64,000 nt of DNA from Paraescarpia echinospica. Lineage: Eukaryota; Annelida; Polychaeta; Sabellida; Siboglinidae. Shown piece after piece: positions 31,901 through 38,261 of the stretch. Location of the stretch: the NCBI GenBank assembly GCA_020002185.1, contig CM034534.1, forward strand, positions 39,094,168 through 39,158,167, read 5' to 3'. The notes under the pieces are model-generated. The model ran no database searches and was not told the origin of the DNA. It was given only the letters and a program-made list of their open reading frames with translations. Every line of letters begins with the position of its first letter. Position 1 is the first letter of the stretch. The position numbers and the translations under genes are program-made.

Positions 31901-32870
31901 ATAAGACTATATCTGGACCTATAGTTAGGACTTCCATTGGCACCTAGCTTACTTCCTTCAAGGGGTGTCCAATGTATACAGTCCTGGTTCTGTACATATT
32001 CATACTAAAACATAGCCTGATATCAGGTACATACATGACACACACGTCACAGGCCACATGTTCGCTCAGGCTAGCCTAGGCCTAGAGCATTTGCCCACCT
32101 TGATGTTGTCGTTATAACTACATATTTGCCTAAATTTGATAACTCAGTGCATTAGTTCTACCCTTCCACATAATCCCAGATATAGTAATGTAATATTGCG
32201 TTTTAGTGCATTCTGGGGGGCAAAAGAGCAACCCGGTTTGCGCCAGCTGTGGGCTGTGAGCGACTGTCGCTCTTTGAGCCTCAAAAGTGTGCCAAGACAT
32301 GATATTTTTGTAACATTAATATGCCTGGGATGATGTTGAATGATGGAACTAACGCACTGAGGTATCAAATTTAGGCAAATTATCGTTACATCGACGAAGT
32401 CAAGGTGGGCCCGGATACTAGACCAGTGCCAGGTTAATCTACTACCAAGGCGCCTTCTGACTGATTGATCGCGGGCTCTCGAATAAGATTTGATTTGTTA
32501 TTCGCATAGCGGAGCTCTGCAAATAGCCAGTAGCTTTACTATAACATATATAGTTATGGGATATATTATAACTACAAGTTTTCTTTAATTTCCTGTGTAG
32601 GCCTATTCCTTTCAAACAACATTATGTATAATACATTATATGTCACAACAAAATCATGTTGAGGTGATTACAGCCTATACTGTTTGTTTGGATGTTTGTT
32701 TGAATAAAACATATTGAATCGAACTGAATAGTCATTATAGTAATTAGACTCTAGTTCTAATCTAAGTAGGCCTACACGTCAAGTGAAGTCTCAAGACTCA
32801 ACGGATCGTACGTACTCACGGTACTGTCACTCGAATCGAAGTCCTGACAACACTCGCCAACAGCCAATAC
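7364..32870 (-). CDS. Gene 1: TPR-UBA-RRM protein, 12 coding exons (whole span)
   Basis: Coding exons on the minus strand, 5' to 3': 28457-28484, 27626-27671, 27384-27474, 24615-24665, 23439-23529, 22555-22659, 21224-21314, 20700-20811, 17097-17186, 15849-15951, 8620-8699 and 7410-7907 (or to the stop at 7364). All introns are GT-AG and every junction phase agrees, giving about 474 aa from the first ATG. Order: short N-terminus, TPR block (about residues 20-135), UBA (136-165), acidic then Lys-rich linker (166-203), RRM (204-290), Ser/Asp-rich tail (294-474). TPRs usually bind proteins, UBA binds ubiquitin and RRM binds RNA, so an adaptor joining RNA and protein quality control is plausible, but this is inference. 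From memory the TPR block resembles animal TTC31; I am not sure enough to give a symbol. Introns carry many transposons. Confidence 0.88.
7908..8619. other. Gene 1 intron, no further feature
   Basis: No coding frame, RNA gene or recognisable repeat was seen. Short ACCACAA / GGCAGTTACC strings recur around 8260-8400. Confidence 0.5.
8620..8699 (-). CDS. Gene 1 exon: RRM last strand
   Basis: An 80-bp exon, acceptor CATGTGTTTCAG and donor GTGAGC. It reads DVECAGWPLHIRFPDHP then WCFAEHRTH. The G-x-P-L-x-I-R-F strand closes the RRM. Phase 0 in and phase 2 out link exons 15951 and 7907. Confidence 0.85.
10240..11315. repeat. Direct duplication, about 660-bp spacing
   Basis: About 340 bp starting TGTCCACCAAGCAGTAGC (10245) recur from about 10900, sharing GTGATCTTCCTTTTATCATT and GAGCAGGGCGGACAAATG. 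A shorter block, CAAAAATTAGTGCTA, also recurs at 9747 and 10177. A sub-duplication GCATAAATCAAACAACCC occurs at 11138 and 11203. Confidence 0.75.
11745..12200. repeat. Three imperfect tandem units of about 160-190 bp
   Basis: Each unit carries CCCTTAGAATGATTCAATCA, then AAATTAGA-AAAA-GTT and CCAGTTTTGGGGTCCTT. Two related units occur in copy 2 at 26700-26990. Copy-number change inside a dispersed repeat. Confidence 0.7.
12277..13242. other. Gene 1 intron with dispersed TGACCT/ATGAC strings
   Basis: From about 12900 to 13110 short TGACCTxATGA-like motifs recur irregularly. No gene was seen. Confidence 0.4.
13243..14255 (+). pseudogene. Mariner-type transposase relic
   Basis: An N-terminal HTH part reads THERLKQEFGDDAMGRSQTF (about 13325-13385) with in-frame stops. 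The catalytic part contains SMLICFFDMEGIVHEEF (first D), LLQHDNMPAHTALSVQQFL (second D) and SPNLAPCDFFLFPKMK (third D), and ends at 14255 with YFEGDNSD. The order fits a mariner DD34D transposase. Between the second and third D a C-rich repeat (about 13980-14040) of CCACCCTCCCTACTCC-like units has expanded and shifts the frame, so the catalytic spacing is destroyed. A mariner-like terminal sequence, GTCTGGGAACTTTTGGATCG, lies at 14290. No matching 5' end was found. Confidence 0.9.
14290..14316. mobile_element. Probable 3' terminal repeat of the mariner relic
   Basis: GGAACTTTTGGATCGCATCT is close in form to mariner ends, which in reverse read as purine-rich sequence ending GATCCAAAAGTTCC. Its partner was not found upstream of 13.2 kb, so the element lost its left end. 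Confidence 0.6.
14474..14752. repeat. Three tandem units of about 93 bp
   Basis: The unit carries AACATCCAATAAGTTAC, TGTTGACTGACTGTAG and CACTACAGTCCTTGGCA, starting at 14474, 14567 and 14659. Non-coding. Confidence 0.9.
15130..15419 (-). mobile_element. tRNA-derived SINE 1
   Basis: The minus-strand head at 15349-15419 reads GTGGTTGAGTGGTTAGAGTG (A box) and GCGTTCGAATCCTGG (B box), a tRNA-like internal promoter. The body contains a block, AGAGACACTGTAAGC then TCCCTTCTATCTGATGTCTA and CCAGGGGAAGTA, that is shared with the element at 15990-16299 despite different heads. No intact tRNA fold or CCA is claimed. Confidence 0.82.
15849..15951 (-). CDS. Gene 1 exon: RRM middle (RNP1)
   Basis: A 103-bp exon, acceptor TTTTATGCTGCAG and donor GTGAGT. 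It reads YGIVTSIYRVPHRCCAFVNF, then KTKDSAGIAMAKLQ. CCAFVNF is the RNP1 strand, with Cys where G/Y is common and the aromatic F kept. Phase 2 in, phase 0 out. Confidence 0.92.
15990..16299 (-). mobile_element. tRNA-derived SINE 2 with the same core
   Basis: The minus-strand head at 16227-16299 has TGGTCACATGGTAGAGCGCC and GTGGTTTGATTCCACC. The core at 16132-16186 (AGAGACACTAAAAGCCGTTG, then TCTATCTGGTGTCTATGCC) matches SINE 1 in order and sequence. Different heads with a shared core suggest a SINE superfamily with a conserved central domain. It lies just upstream of the gene 1 RNP1 exon. Confidence 0.75.
16310..17096. other. Gene 1 intron with a GT microsatellite
   Basis: 16889-16950 is an imperfect (GT)n run. 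Nothing else was recognised. Confidence 0.7.
17097..17186 (-). CDS. Gene 1 exon: RRM first half (RNP2)
   Basis: A 90-bp exon, acceptor TTGTTTTTTAG and donor GTAAGT. It reads NPEGLSSLWVGHLKPDVLNK then QLNNMFS. LWVGHL is the RNP2 strand and the following helix ends in MFSKYG across the splice. Phase 2 in and out fits both neighbours. The 2.75-kb DNA transposon lies in the intron upstream. Confidence 0.88.
18194..18260. repeat. Inverted pairs of GTCACTCCATGACA
   Basis: Two head-to-tail copies of GTCACTCCATGACA (18194-18221) face two inverted copies, TGTCATGGAGTGAC (18230-18243) and TGTCATGGAGTT (18249-18260). Single copies occur at 17637 and 17846. Related CCATGAC forms occur at 18419, 19911 and 19973-20030. 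All lie inside the 17456-20202 element. Confidence 0.9.
18600..19745 (+). pseudogene. Broken uncharacterised transposon-associated ORF
   Basis: Frames in order encode a very basic, Gln/Lys/Arg-rich helical region (MDRIKSNTERYEDFKEKDRQ, about 18645), a second helical stretch in another frame (RRMKKLEKEIEKS, about 18976; RFLRNSKSKLTPKMRKQLTF, about 19098), then KVRTFLCRDDNSRIITSR, a TGA, DTITKNGVKMQQRI and a Cys-containing segment with KMGLSVFCRLCG (about 19545). The pattern RDDxSRxT-x-DTxTxxxVKMQxR with a later FCRL is one I associate with an unannotated protein family recurring in animal genomes. I know no function for it. At least two stops and one frameshift separate the parts. Confidence 0.65.
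19640..19703. repeat. Three tandem 21-bp units
   Basis: CAGTCATTGAGCAGCAGGGG-type units lie at 19641, 19662 and 19683, at the end of the broken ORF. The unit length keeps the frame. Confidence 0.9.
20288..20497. mobile_element. Fold-back (hairpin) element
   Basis: GTTTAGTATATTTACCTCTC at 20288 is mirrored at 20477-20497, and the arms continue inward through CTGCTTTCTAGCAGACTGA-like sequence to about 20378 and 20399. The loop is about 20 bp. One arm alone recurs at 45460-45545. Non-coding and MITE-like. No target duplication was identified. Confidence 0.8.
20460..20660. repeat. Tandem duplication, 101-bp period
   Basis: The right arm of the hairpin and its flank (AGTTTCTTGAGAGGTAAATA through CATCACAGCAATTA) are directly duplicated once with two or three differences. 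The second copy abuts the donor side of the gene 1 linker exon. Confidence 0.92.
20700..20811 (-). CDS. Gene 1 exon: acidic/basic linker
   Basis: A 112-bp exon, acceptor ATCTTTTGTAG and donor GTATGT. It reads GEAPSACEIYVSDDNEDN, then a Lys/Arg cluster VVKKRKPLKKDVKM that could act as a nuclear localisation signal. Phase 1 in, phase 2 out; the last codon joins the RRM exon as Asp. Confidence 0.82.
21224..21314 (-). CDS. Gene 1 exon: UBA domain
   Basis: A 91-bp exon, acceptor TTTTCTTTAG and donor GTATGT. It reads EMGFSWEDAVQATQQHSTIE then EAVDSIIAG. The MGF loop, the central A and the final hydrophobic I-I-G are the standard three-helix UBA pattern, so ubiquitin binding is likely from family knowledge. 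Phase 0 in, phase 1 out. Confidence 0.92.
21868..22555 (-). repeat. 21-bp minisatellite, about 33 units, starting at a gene 1 splice donor
   Basis: On the minus strand the unit is GTCTGTACCCACCAAACACT plus G. The last bases of exon 22555-22659 (CACCAAATACTG) and the first intron bases (GTCTGTAC) form one unit, so the array is an amplified exon/intron junction. The array has no stop in most frames because 21 is divisible by three. Using a later CTG|GT would add a multiple of the heptad VCTHQTL in frame. Confidence 0.95.
22555..22659 (-). CDS. Gene 1 exon: third TPR, ends at the minisatellite
   Basis: A 105-bp exon, acceptor CTTGTTTCTTCAG. It reads MFADAERAFEKVLELDSSC and ends AQAHQIL. The donor is CTG|GTCTGT, which is weak (C at +3). 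It coincides with the first unit of the 21-bp minisatellite in the intron. Joining here to the UBA exon gives QILEMGF in frame. A later unit could serve as the donor instead. Confidence 0.85.
22690..22986 (-). mobile_element. tRNA-derived SINE 3 with an L2-like tail
   Basis: The minus-strand head at 22913-22986 reads GGTGGCAGAGTGATTAGAGC (A box) and GCGGGTTTGAGTCCGC (B box). The tail ends CTAGATACTGCGCTATTTAA, resembling the GCGCTATA ends of the L2-type LINEs in this window and suggesting that those LINEs mobilised it. It sits directly before the polypyrimidine tract of the third-TPR exon. Confidence 0.78.
23439..23529 (-). CDS. Gene 1 exon: second to third TPR
   Basis: A 91-bp exon, acceptor ATGTTTTAG and donor GTATGT. 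It reads ALEDAQQSVDLAPQWPKGHF then RLGRALAGLK. The P-x-W-x-K-G-x-x-R-x-G pattern is typical of the TPR2/TPR3 junction. Phase 2 in, phase 0 out. Confidence 0.92.
23612..24330. mobile_element. LINE 3' fragment with internal inversion
   Basis: The minus strand (23612 to about 24030) encodes an RT C-terminal part: NLEKFHRWCLRKILCIQ-like sequence, then EAMILGNQLRWTDHCVRM. The plus strand (about 24028-24311) encodes what normally follows it: TWEDMAADHLLWRCNIHQAT, LLHDAKRQRRKERE and a C2H2-like finger CPHCYKICNSRIRLLSHLRI. The two halves of one protein therefore point in opposite directions with a junction near 24025. Endonuclease-RT LINEs ending in such a finger are common in animals. Confidence 0.75.
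24615..24665 (-). CDS. Gene 1 exon: start of second TPR
   Basis: A 51-bp exon, acceptor TTTTACTTTCAG and donor GTAGGT. It reads FYGNRSYCYEGKEQYA. The GNRSxCYE signature is the helix A of TPR2 in TTC/SPAG-type proteins. Phase 2 in and out. Confidence 0.9.
24856..27066. repeat. Dispersed repeat, copy 2
   Basis: About 600 bp at its left and 230 bp at its right match copy 1 (8764-12276). Two internal tandem units carry CTTAGAATGATTCAATCAAA (about 26735 and 26895). Gene 1 exons flank it on both sides. Confidence 0.65.
25745..26032 (+). pseudogene. RT palm fragment
   Basis: The frame contains CVFIDYKKAFDLVDRSSLW and later GENLCPLLFAIYLNN, the palm A region and the region after the GxxQG box of a LINE reverse transcriptase. 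The box itself reads VWQGENLCP and no YADD follows. It lies inside dispersed repeat copy 2, so it is either part of that element or a nested remnant. Confidence 0.75.
27384..27474 (-). CDS. Gene 1 exon: first TPR
   Basis: A 91-bp exon, acceptor TTTCAG and donor GTAGGG. It reads EGNMAATKREFDKAILLF then TEAIKLDPMEV, a standard TPR with the conserved G-N, A, F/Y, A and P positions. Phase 1 in, phase 2 out. Confidence 0.9.
27626..27671 (-). CDS. Gene 1 exon before the first TPR
   Basis: A 46-bp exon from acceptor TTTGTACATAG to donor GTAAGT reads DEGLDPAVKHSRELA and ends in phase 1. It is the helix leading into the first TPR. The join to the next exon makes ELAIEGN, a usual TPR1 entry in this kind of protein. 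Confidence 0.7.
28457..28484 (-). CDS. Gene 1 exon with probable start codon
   Basis: A 28-bp exon between acceptor TTTCTTTCCAG and donor GTATGT. Only the frame giving MSDMDVV is open at the right phase: it ends in phase 0 and matches the next exon. Two ATGs are available. The second, in GATATGG, has the better +4 base. The small size lowers confidence on its own, but phase continuity supports it. Confidence 0.6.
28600..31105 (+). mobile_element. Jockey/CR1-type LINE B, decayed, in gene 1 intron 1
   Basis: The plus-strand parts parallel LINE A: CGDLNIDLLQHE (28670), YSIGLYPLITKLTRI (28740), VDENEVHRVVENYKNKSSTD (29585), IPVFKAGIKENCTNYRPISL (29766), SIGVFIDFTKAFDTVDHELL (30003), SCGVPQGSILGPKLF (30190), then FADDTNFFCASKDI in a shifted frame (30287), FLGVLIDDKL, and a C-terminal part ending at 31101. 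The FADD box and palm DFTKAFD are preserved, so this copy is younger or less damaged than A. Frameshifts and stops still break it. It is antisense to gene 1. Confidence 0.88.
31280..31500. repeat. TTCGCAGAGC / GCTCTGCGAA inverted motif cluster
   Basis: Forms of TTCGCAGAGC occur at about 31305, 31350, 31390 and 31430, with GAGCTCTGCGAATTAG at 31448. A related TTCGCATAGCGGAGCTCTGC lies at 32502. Several pairs could form hairpins. Function unknown. Confidence 0.5.
31655..32090. repeat. Imperfect tandem duplication of about 245 bp
   Basis: Two copies share TATATCTGGAC, TTAGGACT, GGCACCTAGCT, TATACAGTCCTGGTTCTGTA and TAGCCTGATATCAGGT. Non-coding. Confidence 0.85.
32096..32409. mobile_element. Fold-back element with arms of about 140 bp
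   Basis: CCCACCTTGATGTTGTCG with TTTGCCTAAATTTGATAACT (from 32096) is mirrored by sequence ending TCAAGGTGGG at 32409. The arms diverge by roughly a fifth and meet around TGGGCTGTGAGCGACTGTCG. Non-autonomous MITE type. It lies just outside the presumed gene 1 promoter. Confidence 0.82.
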
Positions 32871-32900
32871 GCAACAAAGAAATGGCGGTAAACGAAAACA
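32812..32900 (-). promoter_or_regulatory. Candidate promoter and 5' UTR exon of gene 1
   Basis: Read on the minus strand, a YY1-like GCCGCCATTT-type box and an ATTGGCTG (inverted CCAAT) box are followed by a short stretch ending in ACAGTACC and the strong donor GTGAGTAC (32812-32819). No ATG is in frame in this stretch. The next exon at 28484 has a good acceptor and the first usable ATG, so this is a plausible non-coding first exon. The exact start site cannot be seen. Confidence 0.45.
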
Positions 32901-33499
32901 TGCAACGATTAGCAATGATATTGTGGTTTATCGTCCTGTTCTGAGGTTGTATATGGTTTCGATTTTCTGGAAATCGTAGGGTTATGACTCGCTCTTGGAC
33001 TGGGAGCAGACTGATGCTGCCGTCTGTAGTACACTGACTATACTATACTCCGTCATAGATCACTGACTACCGCCATTACACTTTCCACCAAGAAGAGTTA
33101 GTAAATTAAAATTATTCTTGTTTTCGTTATACTCCATTGTCACGTAGTTTCGATTTAGCGGATTCTGAAAGTAGGGCATATACTGGTGCTAGCGACTGTC
33201 GATCTCAGTCAGAGTGGAGATTTCAGCGAGGTACTGATGCTGCCCTCTGTAGTCTTGTCACGGACTGAAATGCTAACGTGACGCAACCAAAACAGTTGAG
33301 CATCGATCATTGTTCATGTTTATTCCTATATGTACTCCAGTATTGAGCTGTTTAAATTTCCTGGAAATCCTTATGTTAGCGGCTGTCTCAGCACTGCTCA
33401 CTGTCTATACAGTTAAAACGATTAATTAATGGTCGTCAGTTGTAGCTGTCATCCTGTGGACACCCATGACAAGAAAACAGGGAAACAGAAGAAAACACA
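32901..33499. other. Upstream of gene 1, no gene seen
   Basis: CTGATGCTGCC-TCTGTAGT occurs twice (33010 and 33226). No ORF or known element was recognised; it may include gene 1 regulatory sequence. Confidence 0.4.
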
Positions 33500-33514
33500 T
33501 TAATGCACAACATA

Positions 33515-35220
33515 CATGTTGACGTAATCTACCTTGATTACGCAAAAGCATTTGACACTGTCCCACTTCAGCGCCTTCTCAAGCAGGCTGAAAGTCTTGG
33601 AATCAAGGATAAAGCTCTGGGGTGGTAGTGTGCTGAGCAGAGTTTCCCAAAGGTCAGTTTTGGGACTAATATATAGGTTTACTGTTCACAATGTTTGTCA
33701 ACGATAACCCGGGACACATGGACAATGACCTCCATGTTTGCAGATGACACCAAGCTCTACGCAATACTCACAGATGACGTCAACTCCTTTAACTCTCTTC
33801 AAGAAGACCTGACAAAACTACAAGATTGGTCAGAAAGGATGCAAATGAACTTCCATCCGGACAAATGTTATGTTCTCCACCTCGGGCAATTCAAACCCAC
33901 AGAATGAATACCACCTGAACAAGGACAGGTGAGACAGTCATATGTTCGATGCATGCAGCTAGTAACCTCAGAGAAGGACCTCGGAGTATAACCACTGACC
34001 AACACCTCAAGTTCTCTGACCACATTGAGAACAGTGTCAAGAAGGCCAACCGAGTTCTGAGAAGCTCAGCAAGAACGTTCCGGCATCCCAGCAAGGACAC
34101 CTTTCTACTGCTGTACAAAGCAATGGTCAGACCACACCTGGAATACACGTCATGTGAATGGTTCCCTCACGTGAAGAAAGACCGAGACCCCATTGAGCAA
34201 GTTCAGCGGCGAGCAACACGTCTACCATACGGCAGCAGACTGCAAGTGTTAAAACTCTCTACACTGAACTACAGAAGACAAAGAACAGACAAAATCCAAA
34301 CATTCAAACTCATCACAGGAATGGACTCGATCAATCAGGACTGTAAATGCGCATTGTGTCCATCAAAGCAGATGTTCCTGAAAGCCACTGGTAACACAAG
34401 CCACAATGAAAAACTACAAACCAGATATCAACAGCAAACAAGCATTCTTTCTTCTCCGCCAGAGTAGTGAAATCGTGGAATTCGCTATCTGAAGACACAG
34501 TCCAGGCGCATGCAGACCATCAATCAACTGAAGTCCCGCCTCCGAAAAGTTTGGAGAGACCTATACAACTATGACCAGACATGTGGTCAAATACATTGAA
34601 AAGTATTTAAATACAATACTTTTGACATTTCAAATACATTTTGTTTATGTCAAATACTTTTAAAAAGTATTTCAAATACTTTTCTAATTCTCTTGACGTC
34701 CTCGTGCACAATAAATAATGACAAAAATGAACTATACTTGACAATTGTTTATTCAGAATTAAGGGAGTTCATTGAGTCAATAGTACCGCCGTCTTTCAAT
34801 AAAATTAGATTAAGCCACCCACTCTTCATTAAATGCTTACTAACCTGACCCTGTCACAGGCCAACTGATACACTGATCATCCATCTGATAATGACCCAAG
34901 TAGTTAATGATCAAAGCATGCTGCAGTTGGTCAGCTAATAAAAGAGCTATAGGAAGGCCAGTTTTCTCTCAGTGAATGTCATGCCTCGGTGATCACATAA
35001 ATAACATGAGTGAACAGTATCAACTGCCTATAACAAGCAATAATTTAATTAAGTACAGCCGTGATAACAGTTTTCATTGACAGAATTAAATGCTATTAAG
35101 TATTTGATTTTTCAAATACTTTTAAATGCAAATAGTTTTGGCTCCAAATTTACAAATACTGGATCTGTCGCATTTAAATGCATTTGCCCCCATGTCTGAC
35201 TACGACTTCACAAACTAGCC
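33515..35220 (+). mobile_element. LINE C, RT 3' part, interrupted by a hAT-like element
   Basis: The frames contain VDVIYLDYAKAFDTVPLQRL (33520), FADDTKLYAILTDDVNS (33739), LTKLQDWSERMQMNFHPDKC (33810), HIENSVKKANRVLRSSARTF (34021), LLLYKAMVRPHLEYTSCEWF (34105) and a C-terminal part running to YNYD (34575). That frame resumes after the insertion at 35200. This is the order of a CR1-like LINE RT. The region around GxPQGS is deleted or shifted and the 5' part is missing. Confidence 0.85.
34576..35199. mobile_element. hAT-like non-autonomous element, 8-bp target duplication
   Basis: The termini are CAGACATGTGGTCAAATACA at the left and, in reverse, CAGACATGGGGGCAAATGCA at the right. The flanks are ACTATGAC (34568-34575) and ACTACGAC (35200-35207), an 8-bp duplication with one difference. 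CAG-initial ends with 8-bp duplications are hAT hallmarks. The interior is rich in CAAATACTTTT and has no transposase. It interrupts the last codons of LINE C. Confidence 0.85.
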
Positions 35221-35652
35221 TATAGTCCCCTCCCAGCTAACAAAATAACGTTACACTTTGGTTGTAGCAACGTTTTTACAAAACGTTGCAACAACGTTCA
35301 AGTGGATGGTCCCTGTTACGTTGCCACGTTTTATCAAAACGTTATGCATAACATTCCCACAACCTTCCAGCAACATTACCACAACATGAAGGGGTCAATA
35401 AGATGATGTCAATAAGAACAGAATACAAAGCTTTTTTATAACATTTATTTTGTCTTTATTACATGGGTATCAGTTTAAATTTCATCTTCATCAGAAGTAA
35501 AGTCCATCGAAGGCATCCGGCTTGGCTCTGTTGCGCTATTATTCCCTGCAGCTGCATTCTGAAACAAGATCACAAGGTTTTCATAGATTAGAGGGAGTTA
35601 ATACTAATTTTCAAAATTTTAAACTTTATTTAATAATGGCTCATCTCTGTTA

Positions 35653-35970
35653 GGGGCTGTTCAGAATTTCTGATTGGGGATGGGAGGGGTAATATTTGTT
35701 TACAAGTAATATTTGTTTACAAAGGGGGTATTAATTTTTATGTAAATGTTCTGTTAGCAGTGATTTTGTTCAGTATCTTGTGCATCAAAAATAAAGTTTA
35801 AAACTAATATACAGCAATAGAAAAAGTACAATTCACAATAGGAGGGGGTGGGACAAAATTCAAGGGGTATTAACTTTTAACAAAAATTCAAGGGGGGTAA
35901 TAACTTTTGATGGACTCTCCATATCAAATCTTTCACCCCATCCCCTAATCAGAAATTCAGGAACTGCCCC
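35653..35970. mobile_element. Nested small element with 30-bp inverted ends
   Basis: GGGGCTGTTCAGAATTTCTG then ATTGGGGATGGG (35653) mirrors the right end CCCATCCCCTAATCAGAAAT then TCAGGAACTGCCCC (to 35970). The interior has G-rich AGGGGGTATTAA-type repeats. It is a MITE inside the larger AACGTT element. Confidence 0.75.
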
Positions 35971-36974
35971 GAATGCTGTAATATGTTCACAAATGTAATG
36001 CACCTGTCCAATGTGAAGCCCCAGGGAGCACCACAAGCATAGGTGGGTTCTGATAAATCACACGTCGTAATTTTGGGGTTGAACTTTCTGACACATAATG
36101 TGACCTTTAAATTTGAGTATATAAAATCAAAGACAGGTGGGATATTTATACTAAGGGAAGCCATCATTATTTCCGGAAGGGAGGTGAAAGAAATCATGCA
36201 ACCTCTGATGGGTGGGGGGTGATAAAAATCAACTTGTCAGTAGTGGATAAAAATCAACTTGTCATTAGTGGTCAAAACAGCATTATATACCATAAATGTG
36301 ACAATTTTTGCTAACATTTTTGGCGCTACACATCATCTTTCTCAAATTAGCAGTCTCAAAGCATGCATATTTCTACTACCATTCAAATTCACTATGATTC
36401 AATGAACATACAATATTTATAAGTATAAATCGGGCAGACCACTATTAATTAAAAGAAGATTTCACAGACTATACATATAATTATATGTATAACAATGTAA
36501 TTATGTTCTGAAAATTAATTATTAGCAACAAATATAAATATTGTTGATCGAGACTGTCTAGCGCATGAAAACGTTCCATGTCCCCATGACGTTACTTGAA
36601 TACTTCGCCGTTTGCAACGCGTAAACAATCTTACGATGCTAGCCGAGATTTGGCAGTAAATAATCGAAATGTGTGCTTACTGAAACATGAATTACTATAT
36701 TTCATATGTACCAAATATTCACAAATTACATTCTAAAGATGTACCTTGTCTTGTAGAAAGTCAGTTGCGCGCGTAACTGTATAAATGAGCTGAGTGTTCA
36801 AATATGGACGACGTAGACTCGCAGTAAAAAAATAATAATAATAATTTCCATTTTTATGCTTTTATATGAATTCAACATGCCTAGTTTACAATAAAATGTA
36901 ATATATATTGTGGAGCTATGTTTGTAAGTGTAAGAACATAAATAGAACGAATTTTAGTTTCGTTTAGATTACAC

Positions 36975-37215
36975 TTCCCGCGCGGTGCGTTACTGCGCGG
37001 GAAACATTCTCTTGCTGAACTCTATGAACTTGATACACATAATATCGGATATTAGTGCTCTCGGCCCGAGGACTGATAAATCACCTCCCGCTAACGGGAA
37101 CGCCTCATGCATGGATGGCAAGCGGGCTGTCATCGGCAAACGTCTGCTGCATTCCGCCGCCTGCCAGCCGCTCAGATCCGCCCGCGGGCCGAGGGTGGCG
37201 TGCAGGCTGAGGTGG
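36975..37215. other. GC-rich island with two inverted repeats
   Basis: TTCCCGCGC (36975-36983) mirrors GCGCGGGAA (36995-37003), two E2F-like sites face to face. CTCGGCCCG (37060-37068) mirrors CGGGCCGAG (37185-37193). This stretch is far richer in GC and CpG than everything around it. No gene is recognised. It may be a captured promoter fragment or part of another repeat. Confidence 0.5.
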
Positions 37216-38261
37216 GGTGGGGTTAACATTCAGTTTTGGACCCCTAGCTCTGATGTGGTGGAGGTCATTTTAGCCCTTCTGTGTGTTCAGGCACTTTAGA
37301 TCTATATATAACATTTCCTGGGGGGTGTTAAATTTGAAGGAGGGGTTAAACTTGTTTGGACCAGTCTTTGTGGGGGTCAGAATTTATTTTAAAAGCATTT
37401 TGCAACTTACTTTATAACTGAAACACTTAAAACAACTTTTTTTAACGTTTTGTAACGTTAATTTATATTTTTTTTTAAATGTTTTAAAAACGTTTTGCAA
37501 CGTTGTACAGTAATATGTTTATATTAATGAGGAAGATGGGCCATAACAAAAATGTTGCATGAAATTCACTATTTATCTTTTGATTTTTTATAAACTTGTG
37601 GATTTAAAAAACAAAAACCACGTTTAAACGTTTTAAAAACGTTTTCCCTGAGACGTTTTTGAAGACCATTCCCACAACATATGGATAACGTTTCGTCATA
37701 ACGTTTAGAAAACGTTGGACTGAAACGTTTCAATAAAACGTTTTTAAAACGTTTTTGTAACGTTATACAAAACTATTTTGATAAGTGAGGAAGATGTACC
37801 ATAACAAAAACGTTGCCACAACGTTGCCACAACGTTATTTCTGACATAACCTTAATACAACATTCCAGCAACATTGTGAAAACGCTATGTGTTAGCTGGG
37901 CTGACACTAGCTATACCAGGATATAGCCTAGAGTCGGCAAACCGGAAAAAATAATAACGCCAACAGTAAAAACAATAGCACCGTGATCAACAGAGAAATT
38001 GGGAAACAACTACAGAAAATAAAATCTTGAGAAGGTATCAATGCTCGATCATGGTTCTTGAGGTAAGAACTTGAGGTAATTACGATAGCAACAAAAACTA
38101 GGCCTACGAATTTCAGTGGCAGTTCTTTTCGTGCATTGGAAGTCCGCATCGCGGGCACAATTAACATTCTTTAAGAATCGTGAACAATGATTCAGGCTTA
38201 TTACCTTTGCCTTTGTAGAAGGAGTACGTATACGTATCTTGCCATACCTTACTTTACGTAC

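Larger units (their letters stand above)
35232..37900. mobile_element. Element with CCCAGCTAACA termini and AACGTT repeats
   Basis: The left end is CCCAGCTAACAAAATAACGT (35232). The right end in reverse is CCCAGCTAACACATAGCGTT (37900). Both ends carry many AACGTT / ACGTTTT repeats (35260-35400 and 37440-37870). Possible CT|CT target duplication. About 2.7 kb, no recognisable transposase, and other repeats nested inside. Assigning both ends to one element is likely but not certain. Confidence 0.6.

Noticed and set aside
32136..32368. Overlapping small proteins on both strands
   Set aside because: They are explained by the fold-back structure, whose arms give similar frames on each strand.
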